A DNA stretch of 64,000 nt from Acidiphilium sp. PA (GCF_026191915.1 NZ_JAIMBY010000001.1:496001-560000), one strand, 5' to 3'; counted from the first letter of the stretch, positions 9,223 through 18,760 are shown. The notes: generated from the letters alone by a model not told the origin. Program-made: numbers and translations.

Positions 9223-10272
9223 TCAGCACGGGTTGAGGGGTGGTTCGCCGGCGAGGAAACGGCGGAGTTCCTCGGCGGCGGCGGCGGCGGCGATGGTGAC
9301 GGTCTTGACCGACGCGCCGGCGATATGCGGCGTAATGGTTACGTTCGGCAGGCTCAGCAACGGCCAGTCCGGCGGGACCGGTTCGACCGCAAAGGTATCG
9401 AGCGCGGCGCCGGCGAGGTGATGGTCGCGCAGCGCGGCGGTGAGCGCCGGATAATCGACCAGCGGGCCGCGCGCGGTGTTGATGAGATAGGCACCGCGCC
9501 GCATCGCGCCGATGCGCTGCGCGTTCATCAATCCCGTGGTCTCGGCGGTGACGCGGGCGTGCAGCGTGACGACATCGGCTTCGGCGAGCAGGGTTTCGAG
9601 CGTGGCGGGGCTGACGCCGTCGGCAATATCCGCCGGATCGAGCGGCACGTAGGGATCGTGCACCAGGATGCGGCAGCCAAAGGGCTTGAGCAGGCGCACG
9701 ACACGCGTGCCGATCTGGCCGTAGCCAATCACGCCGACGGTCATTTCGGACAGTTCGCGGCCGGTGCGATCGGCGCGGTACAGATCGCCCCGCCAGTCCT
9801 GCCGGCGCAGACTGTCGTGGCCGGCGCCGATCAGGCGGGTTTGCGAGAGGATGGCGCCGATGGTGAATTCAGCGACCGCGCCGGCATTGCGGCCGGGGGT
9901 GTTGACCACGCGGATCTGGCGCAGCCGGGCAGCCTGCATATCGATATTGACCGGGCCGCCGCGCGATACCGCAATCAGGCGCAGCCGTGGCATCCGTTCC
10001 AGCATCTGCGCCGAGACCGGGGCGAGATGGGTGACCAGGATTTCCGCGTCGCCGACGAAACCGGTGATCTCTGCGGGATCGCCCTGGTATTCCTTCAACC
10101 CGTCCATGCCCGGCGTGGCATAGCCATGCTCCATGGGCAGATCGGGCCAGGGCAGCGTCATCGAGCGCAGCGCCACCGCATCACCGCAGGCGGCGCGGAT
10201 GGCCCGCTCGAACGCGGCCGGGCGCATGAAATGATCGCCGATCACCGCGCAGTCACGCGCCGTGTTATCCAT
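9223..10272 (-). CDS. D-isomer-specific 2-hydroxyacid dehydrogenase
   Basis: A 349-residue NAD(P)-dependent dehydrogenase. The Rossmann motif is VGVIGYGQIGTRVV. The catalytic Arg lies in NTARGPLVD, the Glu in FAVEPVP, and the His in TPHIAGAS, so the active site is complete. The ATG at 10270-10272 (MDNTARDCAVIGDHF) overlaps the kinase stop by 8 bases, indicating coupled translation; the longer in-frame N-terminal extension is Arg/Pro-rich and lies inside the kinase gene. The length suits the phosphoglycerate dehydrogenase-like group. In this operon it probably interconverts a 2-hydroxyacid and a 2-oxoacid derived from the sugar, but the substrate cannot be read from sequence. Confidence 0.87.
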   Translation of the reverse strand: MDNTARDCAVIGDHFMRPAAFERAIRAACGDAVALRSMTLPWPDLPMEHGYATPGMDGLKEYQGDPAEITGFVGDAEILVTHLAPVSAQMLERMPRLRLIAVSRGGPVNIDMQAARLRQIRVVNTPGRNAGAVAEFTIGAILSQTRLIGAGHDSLRRQDWRGDLYRADRTGRELSEMTVGVIGYGQIGTRVVRLLKPFGCRILVHDPYVPLDPADIADGVSPATLETLLAEADVVTLHARVTAETTGLMNAQRIGAMRRGAYLINTARGPLVDYPALTAALRDHHLAGAALDTFAVEPVPPDWPLLSLPNVTITPHIAGASVKTVTIAAAAAAEELRRFLAGEPPLNPC

Positions 10273-11827
10273 GCCGCGTCTCCGTGAAACGGGCGAACTG
10301 GTGCCAGAACGGCGGCGCAGCGTCACGGGCGGCCTGATAGATGGGCAGCAGCGGAGCGTAATGCTCGGCGAGCGCGAGATCGGGCGGTTCGGGCGCGCCG
10401 AGCAGCGGGGCGACCCAGGCGCGGGCGCAATCATCCATGCTGGGCGCGATGCCGAGCGAGACGGCGGCGATCATGGCCGCACCCAACGCACCGCTGCCGT
10501 GTTCCTTGATGATCCGCACCGGACGGTTGAGCATCGCGGCAAAGATCCGCCGCATTGCAACCGACCGTGAGGCGCCGCCGGTGATGCTGATCATGTCAGG
10601 CGTGCCACCGATCGCGGCGTAGCAATCGGCCGCCGCGAGGGCGAGACCTTCATAGATCGTGCGCATCAGTCCCGGCAGGTCGAGGCTGCGGTCGATGCCG
10701 GCGAGGCTGGCGCGAGCGTTTGAATTGGTGAACGGCCCGCGTTCGCCCGCCGCGGAGATGTAGGGGTGATAGACGGCGCGCGCCGGCGGCGCGGCGAGCA
10801 CCTGTTCGTCGAGGGCGCGCAGCATGGCGCCGTGATCGGACGGGTGGCCGGCGAGTTGGACCGCCTGATCGGCGATACCAACCAGCCAGTCGATGTTGAG
10901 CGTGGCGGCGAGGGTCGATTGCAGCAGCGCGGTCTTGCCCCTGACCGGAAACACCATGCGGTAGCCGCTGAGCGGTGCGCCGGCCGCGCGTTCGAACTCA
11001 TCGTCGGCGAGGCGGATGTTCATGCCGGTGCTGCCGATGATGGAGGTGCCGCAGTCGGCGCCCGTCCCATAGATCCCCGCGCCCAGCGCGCTGCACAGCA
11101 CATCGACATAGCCGAGCACCACCGGTGTGCCGGCCTCGAGGCCGAGCGTTGCGGCGACGGCAGGCGTGAGTGGGTGCTGCGTCGTCATGCCATCGATGAT
11201 CGGCGGTAGCAGATGGCGACAGGATTCAAGCGCATAGCCGGCGATCGTGACCGGCGAATAGGCACGCGTGCGCCACGATCCGAAGGTGAAGCACGCCTCG
11301 GACGGATCGGTTGCGCGGACACCCGTGAGGTTGAAATAAATCCAGTCCTTGCAGTGGAACGCGGTGGTGGCGCGGGCGAGCTGGTCAGGGCGGTTGGCGG
11401 CCAGCCACAGCAATTGGCCGGCCTGCTGGCAGGCCGCCGGGCCGGTGCCGGATTCGGCGAAGATCGCAAGGCCGGCATCGCTCGCGCGGATGCGCTCGAT
11501 GATCGGGCCGGCCCGGCCATCGAGCCAGAGCAGAGCGGGGCCGACCGGAGTGCCCGCGGCATCGATCAGCCAGGTGCCGTCGCCCTGGCCGGTGATGGCG
11601 AGGCCGGCGACGGGTGCACCATCGAGGCGGGCGACCAGGGCGGCAATGGTTGCCGCTGCATCGTCCCAGGTTTGCACCATGTCCTGCTCGGCGAGCCCGC
11701 CCGGTGCTTCGCGATAGCGGTTGGGCCGGCTTTCGATTGCGATCGGCTGGCCGGCCAGATTGAAGGCGACCGCCTTGAGCATGGAGGTGCCGGCATCGAG
11801 AGCGATGATGCAAGGTTGGATGGTCAT
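10265..11827 (-). CDS. FGGY-family carbohydrate kinase, EryA (erythritol kinase)-like
   Basis: A 520-residue two-domain ATP-dependent sugar kinase. It has LDAGTSMLKAVAFNLAGQ at the N-terminus, ITGQGDGTWLID, ATTAFHCKDWIYFNLTG, VVLGYVDVLCSALGAGIYG and the C-terminal SITGGASRS. From memory these stretches and the length resemble the erythritol kinase EryA of Brucella and rhizobia more than xylulokinase or LsrK, but no alignment was run. A GGAG ribosome site precedes the ATG. The SorC/EryD-like regulator lies upstream on the same strand, and the dehydrogenase and aldolase follow. Classical ery genes eryB and eryC are absent here, so the phosphorylated product probably follows another route. Confidence 0.85.
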   Translation of the reverse strand: MTIQPCIIALDAGTSMLKAVAFNLAGQPIAIESRPNRYREAPGGLAEQDMVQTWDDAAATIAALVARLDGAPVAGLAITGQGDGTWLIDAAGTPVGPALLWLDGRAGPIIERIRASDAGLAIFAESGTGPAACQQAGQLLWLAANRPDQLARATTAFHCKDWIYFNLTGVRATDPSEACFTFGSWRTRAYSPVTIAGYALESCRHLLPPIIDGMTTQHPLTPAVAATLGLEAGTPVVLGYVDVLCSALGAGIYGTGADCGTSIIGSTGMNIRLADDEFERAAGAPLSGYRMVFPVRGKTALLQSTLAATLNIDWLVGIADQAVQLAGHPSDHGAMLRALDEQVLAAPPARAVYHPYISAAGERGPFTNSNARASLAGIDRSLDLPGLMRTIYEGLALAAADCYAAIGGTPDMISITGGASRSVAMRRIFAAMLNRPVRIIKEHGSGALGAAMIAAVSLGIAPSMDDCARAWVAPLLGAPEPPDLALAEHYAPLLPIYQAARDAAPPFWHQFARFTETRHG

Positions 11828-11911
11828 GCGATGGCTCCGTGAACAGTTTGGACAGCGCGAGGGTGATCGCCCGGAGCCCCATCAGGATCGCCGGCCGGAT
11901 TGCCAAGTCTG

Positions 11912-12007
11912 TTAAACGCCGAGTATGCCCGCGCGTTTCGCGAAATTGCAGCGTGATAGACCGCGCGCCATGCAATCTTCGGCCAGATCTTCGATGTTTC
12001 GGATCAT
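11912..12007 (-). CDS. Possible 31-residue small ORF or gene relic
   Basis: On the minus strand an ATG (12005-12007) preceded by CCGGAGGCAACA, a strong ribosome site at good spacing, opens a 31-codon frame: MIRNIEDLAEDCMARGLSR then CNFAKRAGILGV and TAA. The LSRCNFAKRAGILG part looks like a damaged twin-arginine signal (SRRxFLKxAGxLG). It lies between the SorC regulator and the kinase, where related operons often carry transporter genes. It may be a leader peptide, or the start of a lost binding-protein gene. Nothing beyond the ribosome site and frame supports expression. Confidence 0.35.
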   Translation of the reverse strand: MIRNIEDLAEDCMARGLSRCNFAKRAGILGV

Positions 12008-12046
12008 TGTTGCCTCCGGTTTATTTGTTGCTATAAACGTACGATA

Positions 12047-13060
12047 TTACAAGGCGGCCCTCACCTTGGGCGTTCGGGCGGCTTTCAGTCGGGCCAGCCG
12101 GATGGCCGTATCTTCGTCGGTGATCAGCGCCGTCGCGAGGCCGGCGTTCAGGACGGCGTGGATTGCCCCTACCTTGTCACGCCCACCGGCGATCGCCAGA
12201 ACTTCGCGGCCGCGCATCACTTCAGGGTCAAGCGCGATGACCCGATCGTGCAGCTCGGTTTCAACCCGCTGGCCGGCTTCATTGAAGAAGCAGCCGAGCA
12301 GTTCGGCAACGGCACCATCGCGCCGGGCCGTTGCGAATTCTTCGGGCAGAACCATGCCGCTCATACCGAGGAAGGCGGTGGGTTTGACGTCGCCGACGCC
12401 GACGATGAACAGGGTTGCCTGTGCGGCCAGTTGAAATGCCTCGACCACGCCGCGCTGGCGGAACAGCATCTCGCGATCGGAGATCGAGTTAGCGTAGAAT
12501 GGCACCGGCGGCAGATAGGCTGCGGCACCGGTTTTGTCGGCAAGCGCATGAATGACGTCGAACGGGTTGGCCCCGGCCCGGCGCGGCACATCGCCGAGGG
12601 CTGAAACCACGGTGAGATCGGGATAGGATCCGGGCGTCAGATGATCGATCGATGCGGCGATGCTGCGGCCATGGCCGATCCCGATGATGCTGTGGCGACC
12701 TTGTTCGAACGCATCCGTCAGATAATCCGCACCGGCGCGGCCGAGCGATGAGAACAGCGTTCTACCCTCCGGCGGCGCGGGGACGACGCGGCAGAAATTG
12801 AGCGTGAACTTGTTCACAATCTGCTGTTCGAGGCCGACACAACTGGCTAACGCGCCGCTGATCGAAATACGGACGATGCCATCCTGCACGGCGCGGGCAA
12901 TCAGGCGTTGGACGCGGGTTTGCGGCAAGCCCAGCCTTGCAGCGATTTCAACCTGGGTCAGCGATGATTCGTAATAGAGCCACGCGACACGGGTTGCGAG
13001 TTCGATATCATCCTGTCCAAGACGCCTGCTGGAACGCACGGCCACCGTTTCCGCAATCAT
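12047..13060 (-). CDS. SorC/DeoR-superfamily sugar-binding transcriptional regulator (EryD-like)
   Basis: A 337-residue regulator. The N-terminal helix-turn-helix is at about 20-60 (LTQVEIAARLGLPQTRVQRL). The C-terminal sugar-phosphate sensing domain of the SorC family follows, with IIGIGHGRSIAASIDHL, LPPVPFYANS and FIVGVGDVKPTAFLG. Proteins of this type bind the phosphorylated intermediate and release the operator; EryD of the erythritol locus is one example. It is first in a leftward unit with the kinase, dehydrogenase and aldolase. An inverted repeat immediately before its start may be its operator. No strong ribosome site is seen, so the start could lie a few codons away. Confidence 0.87.
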   Translation of the reverse strand: MIAETVAVRSSRRLGQDDIELATRVAWLYYESSLTQVEIAARLGLPQTRVQRLIARAVQDGIVRISISGALASCVGLEQQIVNKFTLNFCRVVPAPPEGRTLFSSLGRAGADYLTDAFEQGRHSIIGIGHGRSIAASIDHLTPGSYPDLTVVSALGDVPRRAGANPFDVIHALADKTGAAAYLPPVPFYANSISDREMLFRQRGVVEAFQLAAQATLFIVGVGDVKPTAFLGMSGMVLPEEFATARRDGAVAELLGCFFNEAGQRVETELHDRVIALDPEVMRGREVLAIAGGRDKVGAIHAVLNAGLATALITDEDTAIRLARLKAARTPKVRAAL

Positions 13061-13094
13061 TGAATAATTCTTGTTTCTTTCGACGTTTTATTCA
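13061..13094. promoter_or_regulatory. Inverted repeat in front of the SorC regulator (possible operator)
   Basis: TGAATAA (13061-13067) and TTATTCA (13088-13094) form a perfect 7-bp inverted repeat with a 20-base A/T-rich spacer, directly upstream of the SorC regulator start. Spacing and place suit autoregulation by a dimeric or tetrameric SorC protein. This is a positional argument only. Confidence 0.35.
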
Positions 13095-13152
13095 TCCAAG
13101 CAGCAGTGTCAAGTGAAATCGGCGTTGTCGCAAAGTCATCGACCCCGATGGG

Positions 13153-14571
13153 CTAACGGGTTTTTGGAATGAAGCAGCGGAGGTCCGCGGTGGCCCGCAT
13201 GACCGTGCGGATCGCACCCGGGGCGATGACGCCGAGGCTGGCGGCCTGCACCAGCAGATTACCGGCGGTGGTGGCCTCGACCGGGCCGGCGATGACGGTG
13301 GCGTTGGTGCAATCGGCGATCGCCTGGCACAGCAGGTCGATCCGCGAACCGCCGCCGACAATGTGGATGCGCCTGGTCTGGTGATTGGCCACCTGATCGA
13401 TTGCGGCGAGGCTGGCCGCCACCGACGCCGCGAGGCCGCGCAATACGGCGCGGGTGATGACGGCAGGTGTGGGATCGAGCACGATGGCGCGGGCGGCACA
13501 CCAGCGGAGGATGCGGTCCGGCATGGTAACGCCGGGATGTGCGAAATCGGGTTCGGTCGGGTCGATCGCAATATCCGAACGCAGCGTTGTGGCGTCTTGC
13601 AGGATCGCCTCGATTGGCGGATCGCCCCAGGCGCGCAGACATTCCTGCAGGATGAACAGGCCGCTGGTGTTTTTCAGCAGTCGTGTGGTGCCGGCGATGC
13701 CTTGTTCGTTGGTGATGTTGGCGTCGCGCGTGGCATCGGTGATTAACGGAAGCGGGCGTTCGATGCCGGCAAGGCACCAGGTTCCACTGGAAATATAAGC
13801 CCAGTCCTCGCCCGCCTCGGCCGGCACCGCGGCGATTGCACTCGCGGTATCATGGGTCGCTGGGGCGATGACGAGGGTGCCGGCGAGGCCCGTGTCCGCG
13901 GCGATGGCGGGCAGCAGCGGGCCGAGGATGGTGCCGGGCTCGACCAGATCGGGAAACATGGCGCGCGGAATACCGAAAGCGGTCAGCACGACGTTCGACC
14001 AGTCGCGCTGGACGGGATCGTAGAGTTGGGTGGTGCTGGCGTTGGTATGTTCGCAGGCCATGACGCCGCACAGCCAGTAATGGATCAGGTCCGGCAGCAT
14101 CAGGAAGCGCGTTGCCCGGCTGAACAGGTCAGGCGATGCGCGCTGTGCGGCCAGGAGTTGCGGCAGCGTGTTGATCGGCAGAAACTGCACGCCGGTCGCC
14201 TGATATAAATCGGCGCGCGACATGATTTCATCGAGCCTGTCGATCACGCCGTCGGTCCGGCGGTCGCGGTGGCTGTGGACCATGCCGATCGCCAGCATGT
14301 CGGCATCGAACAACGCGTAATCGACCCCCCAGGTGGTCACGCCGATGCTCGCCACCGGCCCCCGGCCGGACGCAATGCGCAGACCATGGCGAATTTCGCG
14401 CCAGAGTTCGAGGATGTTCCAATACAGGCTGGCGCCGAGCGGTACCGCGCGGTTGGGAAACCGGTGCACAATATCGAAACTCAGCCGGCCCTCTTCGACC
14501 GCGCCGAGTGCGACCCGCCCGCCAGATGCACCAAGGTCGATCGCGATGTGGCGCGCAGGGCTACCGGACAT
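13153..14571 (-). CDS. rhaB: Rhamnulokinase
   Basis: A 472-residue FGGY kinase that phosphorylates L-rhamnulose to L-rhamnulose 1-phosphate. Motifs: HIAIDLGASGGRVALG at the N-terminus, WGVDYALFD, HSHRDRRTDG, ATHDTASAIAAVPA, WAYISSGTWCLAG and IHIVGGGSRIDLLCQ, in the order seen in RhaB. The ATG at 14569-14571 (MSGSPARHIAIDLG) overlaps the rhaD stop in ATGTCCGGTAG; a few earlier in-frame codons exist but lie inside rhaD. Last gene of the leftward rha operon. Function is strongly supported by the isomerase and aldolase next to it. Confidence 0.93.
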   Translation of the reverse strand: MSGSPARHIAIDLGASGGRVALGAVEEGRLSFDIVHRFPNRAVPLGASLYWNILELWREIRHGLRIASGRGPVASIGVTTWGVDYALFDADMLAIGMVHSHRDRRTDGVIDRLDEIMSRADLYQATGVQFLPINTLPQLLAAQRASPDLFSRATRFLMLPDLIHYWLCGVMACEHTNASTTQLYDPVQRDWSNVVLTAFGIPRAMFPDLVEPGTILGPLLPAIAADTGLAGTLVIAPATHDTASAIAAVPAEAGEDWAYISSGTWCLAGIERPLPLITDATRDANITNEQGIAGTTRLLKNTSGLFILQECLRAWGDPPIEAILQDATTLRSDIAIDPTEPDFAHPGVTMPDRILRWCAARAIVLDPTPAVITRAVLRGLAASVAASLAAIDQVANHQTRRIHIVGGGSRIDLLCQAIADCTNATVIAGPVEATTAGNLLVQAASLGVIAPGAIRTVMRATADLRCFIPKTR

Positions 14572-16636
14572 AGGCGGCGGGCACGCCGCCATCAACCGTC
14601 AGCACGCCGCCGGTGGTTTTCAGCGAGGCGGGGGAGGCGAAGAACGCGATGGCTTCAGCGACATCGTCCGGCAGGACGTTGACCTTGAGCGTGGTGCGCG
14701 CGCGGTAATGCGCTTCAAGCTCGGTCTCGGCGATGCCGTAGGTGGCGGCACGGTCGGCCCGCCAGGATGAGTTCCAGATCGAGGAGCCCGACAGAACGGC
14801 ATCCGGCAGCACGGTGTTGACGCGGATGCCCGCACTGCCGCCTTCCTCGGCAAGGCAGCGGGCAAGGTGCAGTTCCGCCGCTTTGGCGGCCGAATAGGCG
14901 CCGGCGTTGCGCCCGGCAGCGACTGCGTTTTTACTGGCGACAAATACCAGCGCGCCGCCACGAGCCTGCCGGCGCAGCACGCGAAAGGCGGCCCGAGCGA
15001 CCAGGAAATAGCCGGTGGCCAGAATGTCGAACATCAATTGCCAGTCGGCCAGGCTGGTCGCCTCGATCGGGTCGCTCTTGCTGATGCCGGCGTTGTTCAC
15101 CACGATATCGACCCCGCCGTAAGCGAGCGTCGCGGCGGTGAAGGCCGCATCGACCGCGGTTTCGTTGGTCACGTCCATCGGCATGGCGATCGCGCGGTGA
15201 AACCCGTGGCGGGCGGTGAGCGCGGCGGCGACTTCCGCGCTGCCCTCGGCATTGCGATCGGCAATGACGACATGCGCGCCATCCCGCGCGAGGCGCGCGG
15301 CGGCAGCACGGCCGATGCCGCTGGCGGCCCCGGTGATCAGCGCGACATGGCCATCGAGCGGCTTCGGCGGCGGTTTCAGTGAGAGTTTGTAGAGTTCGAG
15401 CGGCCAGTATTCGATGGCGAAGCTCTCGGCGGCGTCGAGCGTCTCGAAGCCGCCCACCACATCGGCATGGCGCATCACCGCGATGGCGCGGCGGTACAAC
15501 TGGCGGGAGACTTCGGCGGCGAAGGCATCGGGGCCGGTGGTGACCATGCCGATTCCGGGGATGAGAATGATGCGGGGCCAGGGCGCGGCCATCGTATCGC
15601 CGGGTTGGGCGTGGGATTGGAAATAATCCCGATAATCGCTCACGAAACGCGCGATGCCGGCGGTGGCTGCCGTGATCAGGGCGCCGGCACCCTGTTCGGG
15701 CTGCCAATCGAGCAACAGCGGCACGCGCTTGGTATGGACAAGATGGTCCGGGCAAGCGGCGCCGCGCATGGCAAGGGCTGCGCATTGGGCGCTGGTGGTG
15801 AAATTCAGCACATCATCGCTCGAATCGACGGTGAGGATCATGGTTCGATCCTGGCTGATCGCGCCGCGAATCACCGGCAGCACCTGGGTCAGCAGCGTGT
15901 CGCGCTCGGCAGCCGACGCGCGCGCGATCGTGGTATCGCCGAAGGGCGATGGGTTCGGTTTTGCCGCGAGAAATGCTTCGGCTTCGCCGATGATGCGCAA
16001 CGTGCTGGCATAGCAGGTCGCCGCGGTGTCGCCCCAGGTGACCAGGCCGTGCTTGCCCATGACGACACATTCGAGGTCAGGGTTGTTGCGCACGGCGGCG
16101 CCGATCTGTTTCGAGAGATCGAACCCGGGGCGGATATAGGGCACGAACGCCGCCCGGTTGCCGAACACCTGGTCGACCAGCGCCGCGCCGTGCGGGCTGC
16201 ACGCAATCGCGATGATCGCATCGGGGTGGGTGTGATCGACATGCGTCGCCGGAGTGAAGGCGTGCAGCAGGGTTTCAATGCTCTGGCGCGGCCGGCCGGG
16301 TTCGAAGGCGCAACGGTCGAGATAGGCGGTCATGTCTTCATCGGACATGGTGGGGCGCGCGAACAGCGGTTCGATGTCATCGAGGCGGAGGCCGGCGAAA
16401 TGCTTCGGCTCGATCGAGGCGAGATCGCTGCCGGAAGCCTTGACCCAGAGCGCCGGCGTCGCGCGGCCGAGGTGATCGCGCTCGATCGATTTGACCGAGG
16501 TATTGCCACCGAAAATATTCACAATGCGGCGATCCGCGCCGAGCAGGCGGGAACGGTGGGCGAGCGCCGCCAGTCCTTCGCCGGCCGGCGGCTGGGATGC
16601 TGACCACGTGGGGCAGCGTTGATCGGTATCGTTCAT
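14561..16636 (-). CDS. rhaD: Bifunctional rhamnulose-1-phosphate aldolase / short-chain dehydrogenase
   Basis: A 691-residue fusion. Residues about 20-400 form a class II aldolase with THVDHTHPDAIIAIACS supplying zinc-type histidines and VMGKHGLVTWGD the third. Residues about 425-691 form a short-chain dehydrogenase with ALITGAASGIGRAAA (NAD binding), VVNNAGIS and YSAAKAAELHLAR (catalytic Tyr and Lys). This domain pair is known from rhizobial and Bacillus rhamnose loci: the aldolase yields dihydroxyacetone phosphate and L-lactaldehyde, and the dehydrogenase oxidises the lactaldehyde. It overlaps rhaB by 11 bases and follows rhaI by 18. Length is normal for the fused form. Confidence 0.93.
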   Translation of the reverse strand: MNDTDQRCPTWSASQPPAGEGLAALAHRSRLLGADRRIVNIFGGNTSVKSIERDHLGRATPALWVKASGSDLASIEPKHFAGLRLDDIEPLFARPTMSDEDMTAYLDRCAFEPGRPRQSIETLLHAFTPATHVDHTHPDAIIAIACSPHGAALVDQVFGNRAAFVPYIRPGFDLSKQIGAAVRNNPDLECVVMGKHGLVTWGDTAATCYASTLRIIGEAEAFLAAKPNPSPFGDTTIARASAAERDTLLTQVLPVIRGAISQDRTMILTVDSSDDVLNFTTSAQCAALAMRGAACPDHLVHTKRVPLLLDWQPEQGAGALITAATAGIARFVSDYRDYFQSHAQPGDTMAAPWPRIILIPGIGMVTTGPDAFAAEVSRQLYRRAIAVMRHADVVGGFETLDAAESFAIEYWPLELYKLSLKPPPKPLDGHVALITGAASGIGRAAAARLARDGAHVVIADRNAEGSAEVAAALTARHGFHRAIAMPMDVTNETAVDAAFTAATLAYGGVDIVVNNAGISKSDPIEATSLADWQLMFDILATGYFLVARAAFRVLRRQARGGALVFVASKNAVAAGRNAGAYSAAKAAELHLARCLAEEGGSAGIRVNTVLPDAVLSGSSIWNSSWRADRAATYGIAETELEAHYRARTTLKVNVLPDDVAEAIAFFASPASLKTTGGVLTVDGGVPAAYVR

Positions 16637-16654
16637 CGGAGCCTCATGATCGGA

Positions 16655-17836
16655 TTAGTCGCCATAGCCGCCGCCGGTCGCGATGACGCCGCGGTCGCGT
16701 TTGATCGCCCGCAGATAATCGCCCTCGCGGTGGGCGCGCAGAGGGTCTTCCGGCAGATTGTGGCAGCGCCGCCAGGCGGCGAGACGCGGGCGGACATCGG
16801 TGCGGAAGGCATCGAGCAAAATGCGGTGTGCGCCCAACGCATCGCCCTCGGCCTGCGCGGCCGCGAGGCCGGCGCGATCGATCAGCAGAGCCTTCGCATA
16901 GGCTTCCTGGCAGTTCAGAATACTCATGATCATGCCTTCGATTTTCGCTTCGATATTGAAGCTCTGATCGATCATGTAGCTGACACCGCGGGCGCAGGCC
17001 TGGGTTGCCGGATCGTCGGCGGCCGCGACCAGTTCGGCGTAGATCAGGAAGAGTTCGAGCGGGTTGGTGGACCCGACGATCAGATCATCGTCGGCGTAGC
17101 GCCGGGCGTTGAAGTGAAAGCCGCCGAGCTTGCCTTCATCGAGCAGGATGGCGACAATGGATTCGATATTGGCGCCCTGCGCGTGGTGACCGAGATCGAC
17201 CAGCACCTGCGCCTGCGGGCCGAGCGCCTGCGCATGCAGCAATGCGGCACCCCAATCGGCCAGATCGGTATAATAGAAGGCGGGCTCGAAGAATTTGTAT
17301 TCGATCAGCATACGCGCATCATCCGGCAGGATGTCGGCGCAGGTTTGCAGCCCGGCGCGCAGGCGCCGACGCCGGGCGCGGATGTCGTCCTGACCAGCGT
17401 AATTGGTGCCGTCCGCGAACCAAAGGCTGAGATCGCGGGCGCCGGTCTGATGCATGATCGCAACGCAATCATGCAGATGGGCCATGGCCTTGTCGCGAAT
17501 CCGGGCATCGGGGTGGGTGAGCGAGCCGAGGCGATACTCCTCGTCCTGGAACAGATTGGGGTTGATGGCGCCGATCGCGATGCCGCGTTCGTCAGCGAAG
17601 CGGCCGAGGGCTGCGGCATCATCCACCTTGTCCCACGGGATATGCAGCGCAATGCGCGGGGCGATGCCGGTCATGCGGTGAACCTCTGCCGCGTCCTCGA
17701 TCTTTTCCCACACGCTGCGCGCGGCGCCGGGGGCGGCGAAGGTTTTGAAGCGGGTGCCCGTGTTGCCGAACGCCCAGCTTGGCGTTTCGATGATCTGCGC
17801 ATCGAGCCGCGCGATGAAAATTGCGTCGTCCATCAA
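16655..17836 (-). CDS. rhaI: L-rhamnose isomerase (Pseudomonas stutzeri/rhizobial type)
   Basis: A 393-residue TIM-barrel isomerase converting L-rhamnose to L-rhamnulose. Likely metal ligands are visible in [19 protein letters not shown] (Glu), [16 protein letters not shown] (Asp and His), and [15 protein letters not shown] (His and Asp). It begins [21 protein letters not shown], typical of RhaI rather than of enterobacterial RhaA. The start overlaps the DeoR regulator stop by 4 bases. It is the first catabolic gene of the leftward operon. The length is somewhat shorter than the Pseudomonas enzyme but no internal gap is obvious. Confidence 0.92.
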   Translation of the reverse strand: MMDDAIFIARLDAQIIETPSWAFGNTGTRFKTFAAPGAARSVWEKIEDAAEVHRMTGIAPRIALHIPWDKVDDAAALGRFADERGIAIGAINPNLFQDEEYRLGSLTHPDARIRDKAMAHLHDCVAIMHQTGARDLSLWFADGTNYAGQDDIRARRRRLRAGLQTCADILPDDARMLIEYKFFEPAFYYTDLADWGAALLHAQALGPQAQVLVDLGHHAQGANIESIVAILLDEGKLGGFHFNARRYADDDLIVGSTNPLELFLIYAELVAAADDPATQACARGVSYMIDQSFNIEAKIEGMIMSILNCQEAYAKALLIDRAGLAAAQAEGDALGAHRILLDAFRTDVRPRLAAWRRCHNLPEDPLRAHREGDYLRAIKRDRGVIATGGGYGD

Positions 17837-18594
17837 TCCTCCGCGACGATCAGCCGGATATCGGCTGCTTCCAAGGCCGCGAGATCGGCCTCGGCCGGCA
17901 TCGCATCGGTGATGACGATGTCGAGTTCGGTCAAACTTGCGATGGTTGCCAGCGCCCGCCTGCCGAATTTCGAAGAGTCGATCAGCGCGATCGCGGTTGC
18001 GCCCGAACGCAGCATGGCGCGTTTGGCACCGACCTCGGGCAGATGGGAATCGGTCAGGCCAAGGACCGCGTGAAATCCCCTGGTGGAAAAGAACACCTTG
18101 TCGGGGTGCAGGCGGGCCATGACATCTTCGAACAGAACCCCGGTGAAGGAGCGCGCCGGGGCGTGAAACGCACCGCCGACCAGCACGAAATCGACGCCGG
18201 CGGCGGCGAGCGTATTCGCGGCATCCAGGCTGGAGACGATGGCCGACACGTCGTGCCCCGCGAGCATGCGCACCAGATGCAACGCCGTGGTCGAGGCATC
18301 GAAAGCGATCGTGTCGCCTGGCCCGATCAGACCGAGGGCGGCCCTGGCGATTGCGGATTTCGCCGCGGTGTGACGGCTGGCGCGCAGCTGGTGGCTAAGT
18401 TCCTCGCTCATGCGCTCGCGCAACCGTGCGCCGCCGCGCACTCGCTCCATCAACCCCTGCTCCGCCAGCGCGTCGAAATCACGCCTGATCGTCATGTCGT
18501 GGACGCCGAACTCGGCGGCGAGATCGCGGACGCGCAAGACCGGCGCGTTGACGGCACGGCGGAGGATTTCCGCCTGACGCAGCGTGTCGCTCAT
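17833..18594 (-). CDS. rhaR: DeoR-family regulator of the rhamnose locus
   Basis: About 253 residues. The N-terminal helix-turn-helix [20 protein letters not shown] is the DeoR signature, followed by a DeoRC sensor domain with [17 protein letters not shown] and [20 protein letters not shown]. DeoR regulators sense sugar phosphates and repress in their absence. I chose [14 protein letters not shown] (ATG 18592-18594) since the family usually begins close to the helix-turn-helix; an in-frame ATG at 18618 adds 8 residues and cannot be excluded. It heads the leftward rha unit and faces rhaS across about 400 bases, as in rhizobial rhamnose clusters. Regulation of both arms by this protein is inference. 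Confidence 0.88.
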   Translation of the reverse strand: MSDTLRQAEILRRAVNAPVLRVRDLAAEFGVHDMTIRRDFDALAEQGLMERVRGGARLRERMSEELSHQLRASRHTAAKSAIARAALGLIGPGDTIAFDASTTALHLVRMLAGHDVSAIVSSLDAANTLAAAGVDFVLVGGAFHAPARSFTGVLFEDVMARLHPDKVFFSTRGFHAVLGLTDSHLPEVGAKRAMLRSGATAIALIDSSKFGRRALATIASLTELDIVITDAMPAEADLAALEAADIRLIVAED

Positions 18595-18760
18595 GGCCCG
18601 CACGCCGGTTTTGAACATTTATATGTGCGTTTCCACATCACGATCGTCGCTTACGCCACAATGCGCGGTCTCACAAGCGGTGATCTGATGAGTTTTTGAT
18701 TTGCGCTATATTGCGCCGCACAATTGCGAATTTACGCGGCGTATTCAAGCAAGCAAGAAA

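Noticed and set aside
8569-10287. 572-codon open frame on the plus strand
   Set aside because: It lies antisense to the aldolase and dehydrogenase genes, which have full catalytic motifs; its product is Gly/Ala/Arg-rich and matches no family. It is a by-product of high-GC codon use.
15467-16603. 378-codon open frame on the plus strand
   Set aside because: Antisense to the aldolase half of rhaD; no recognisable motifs.
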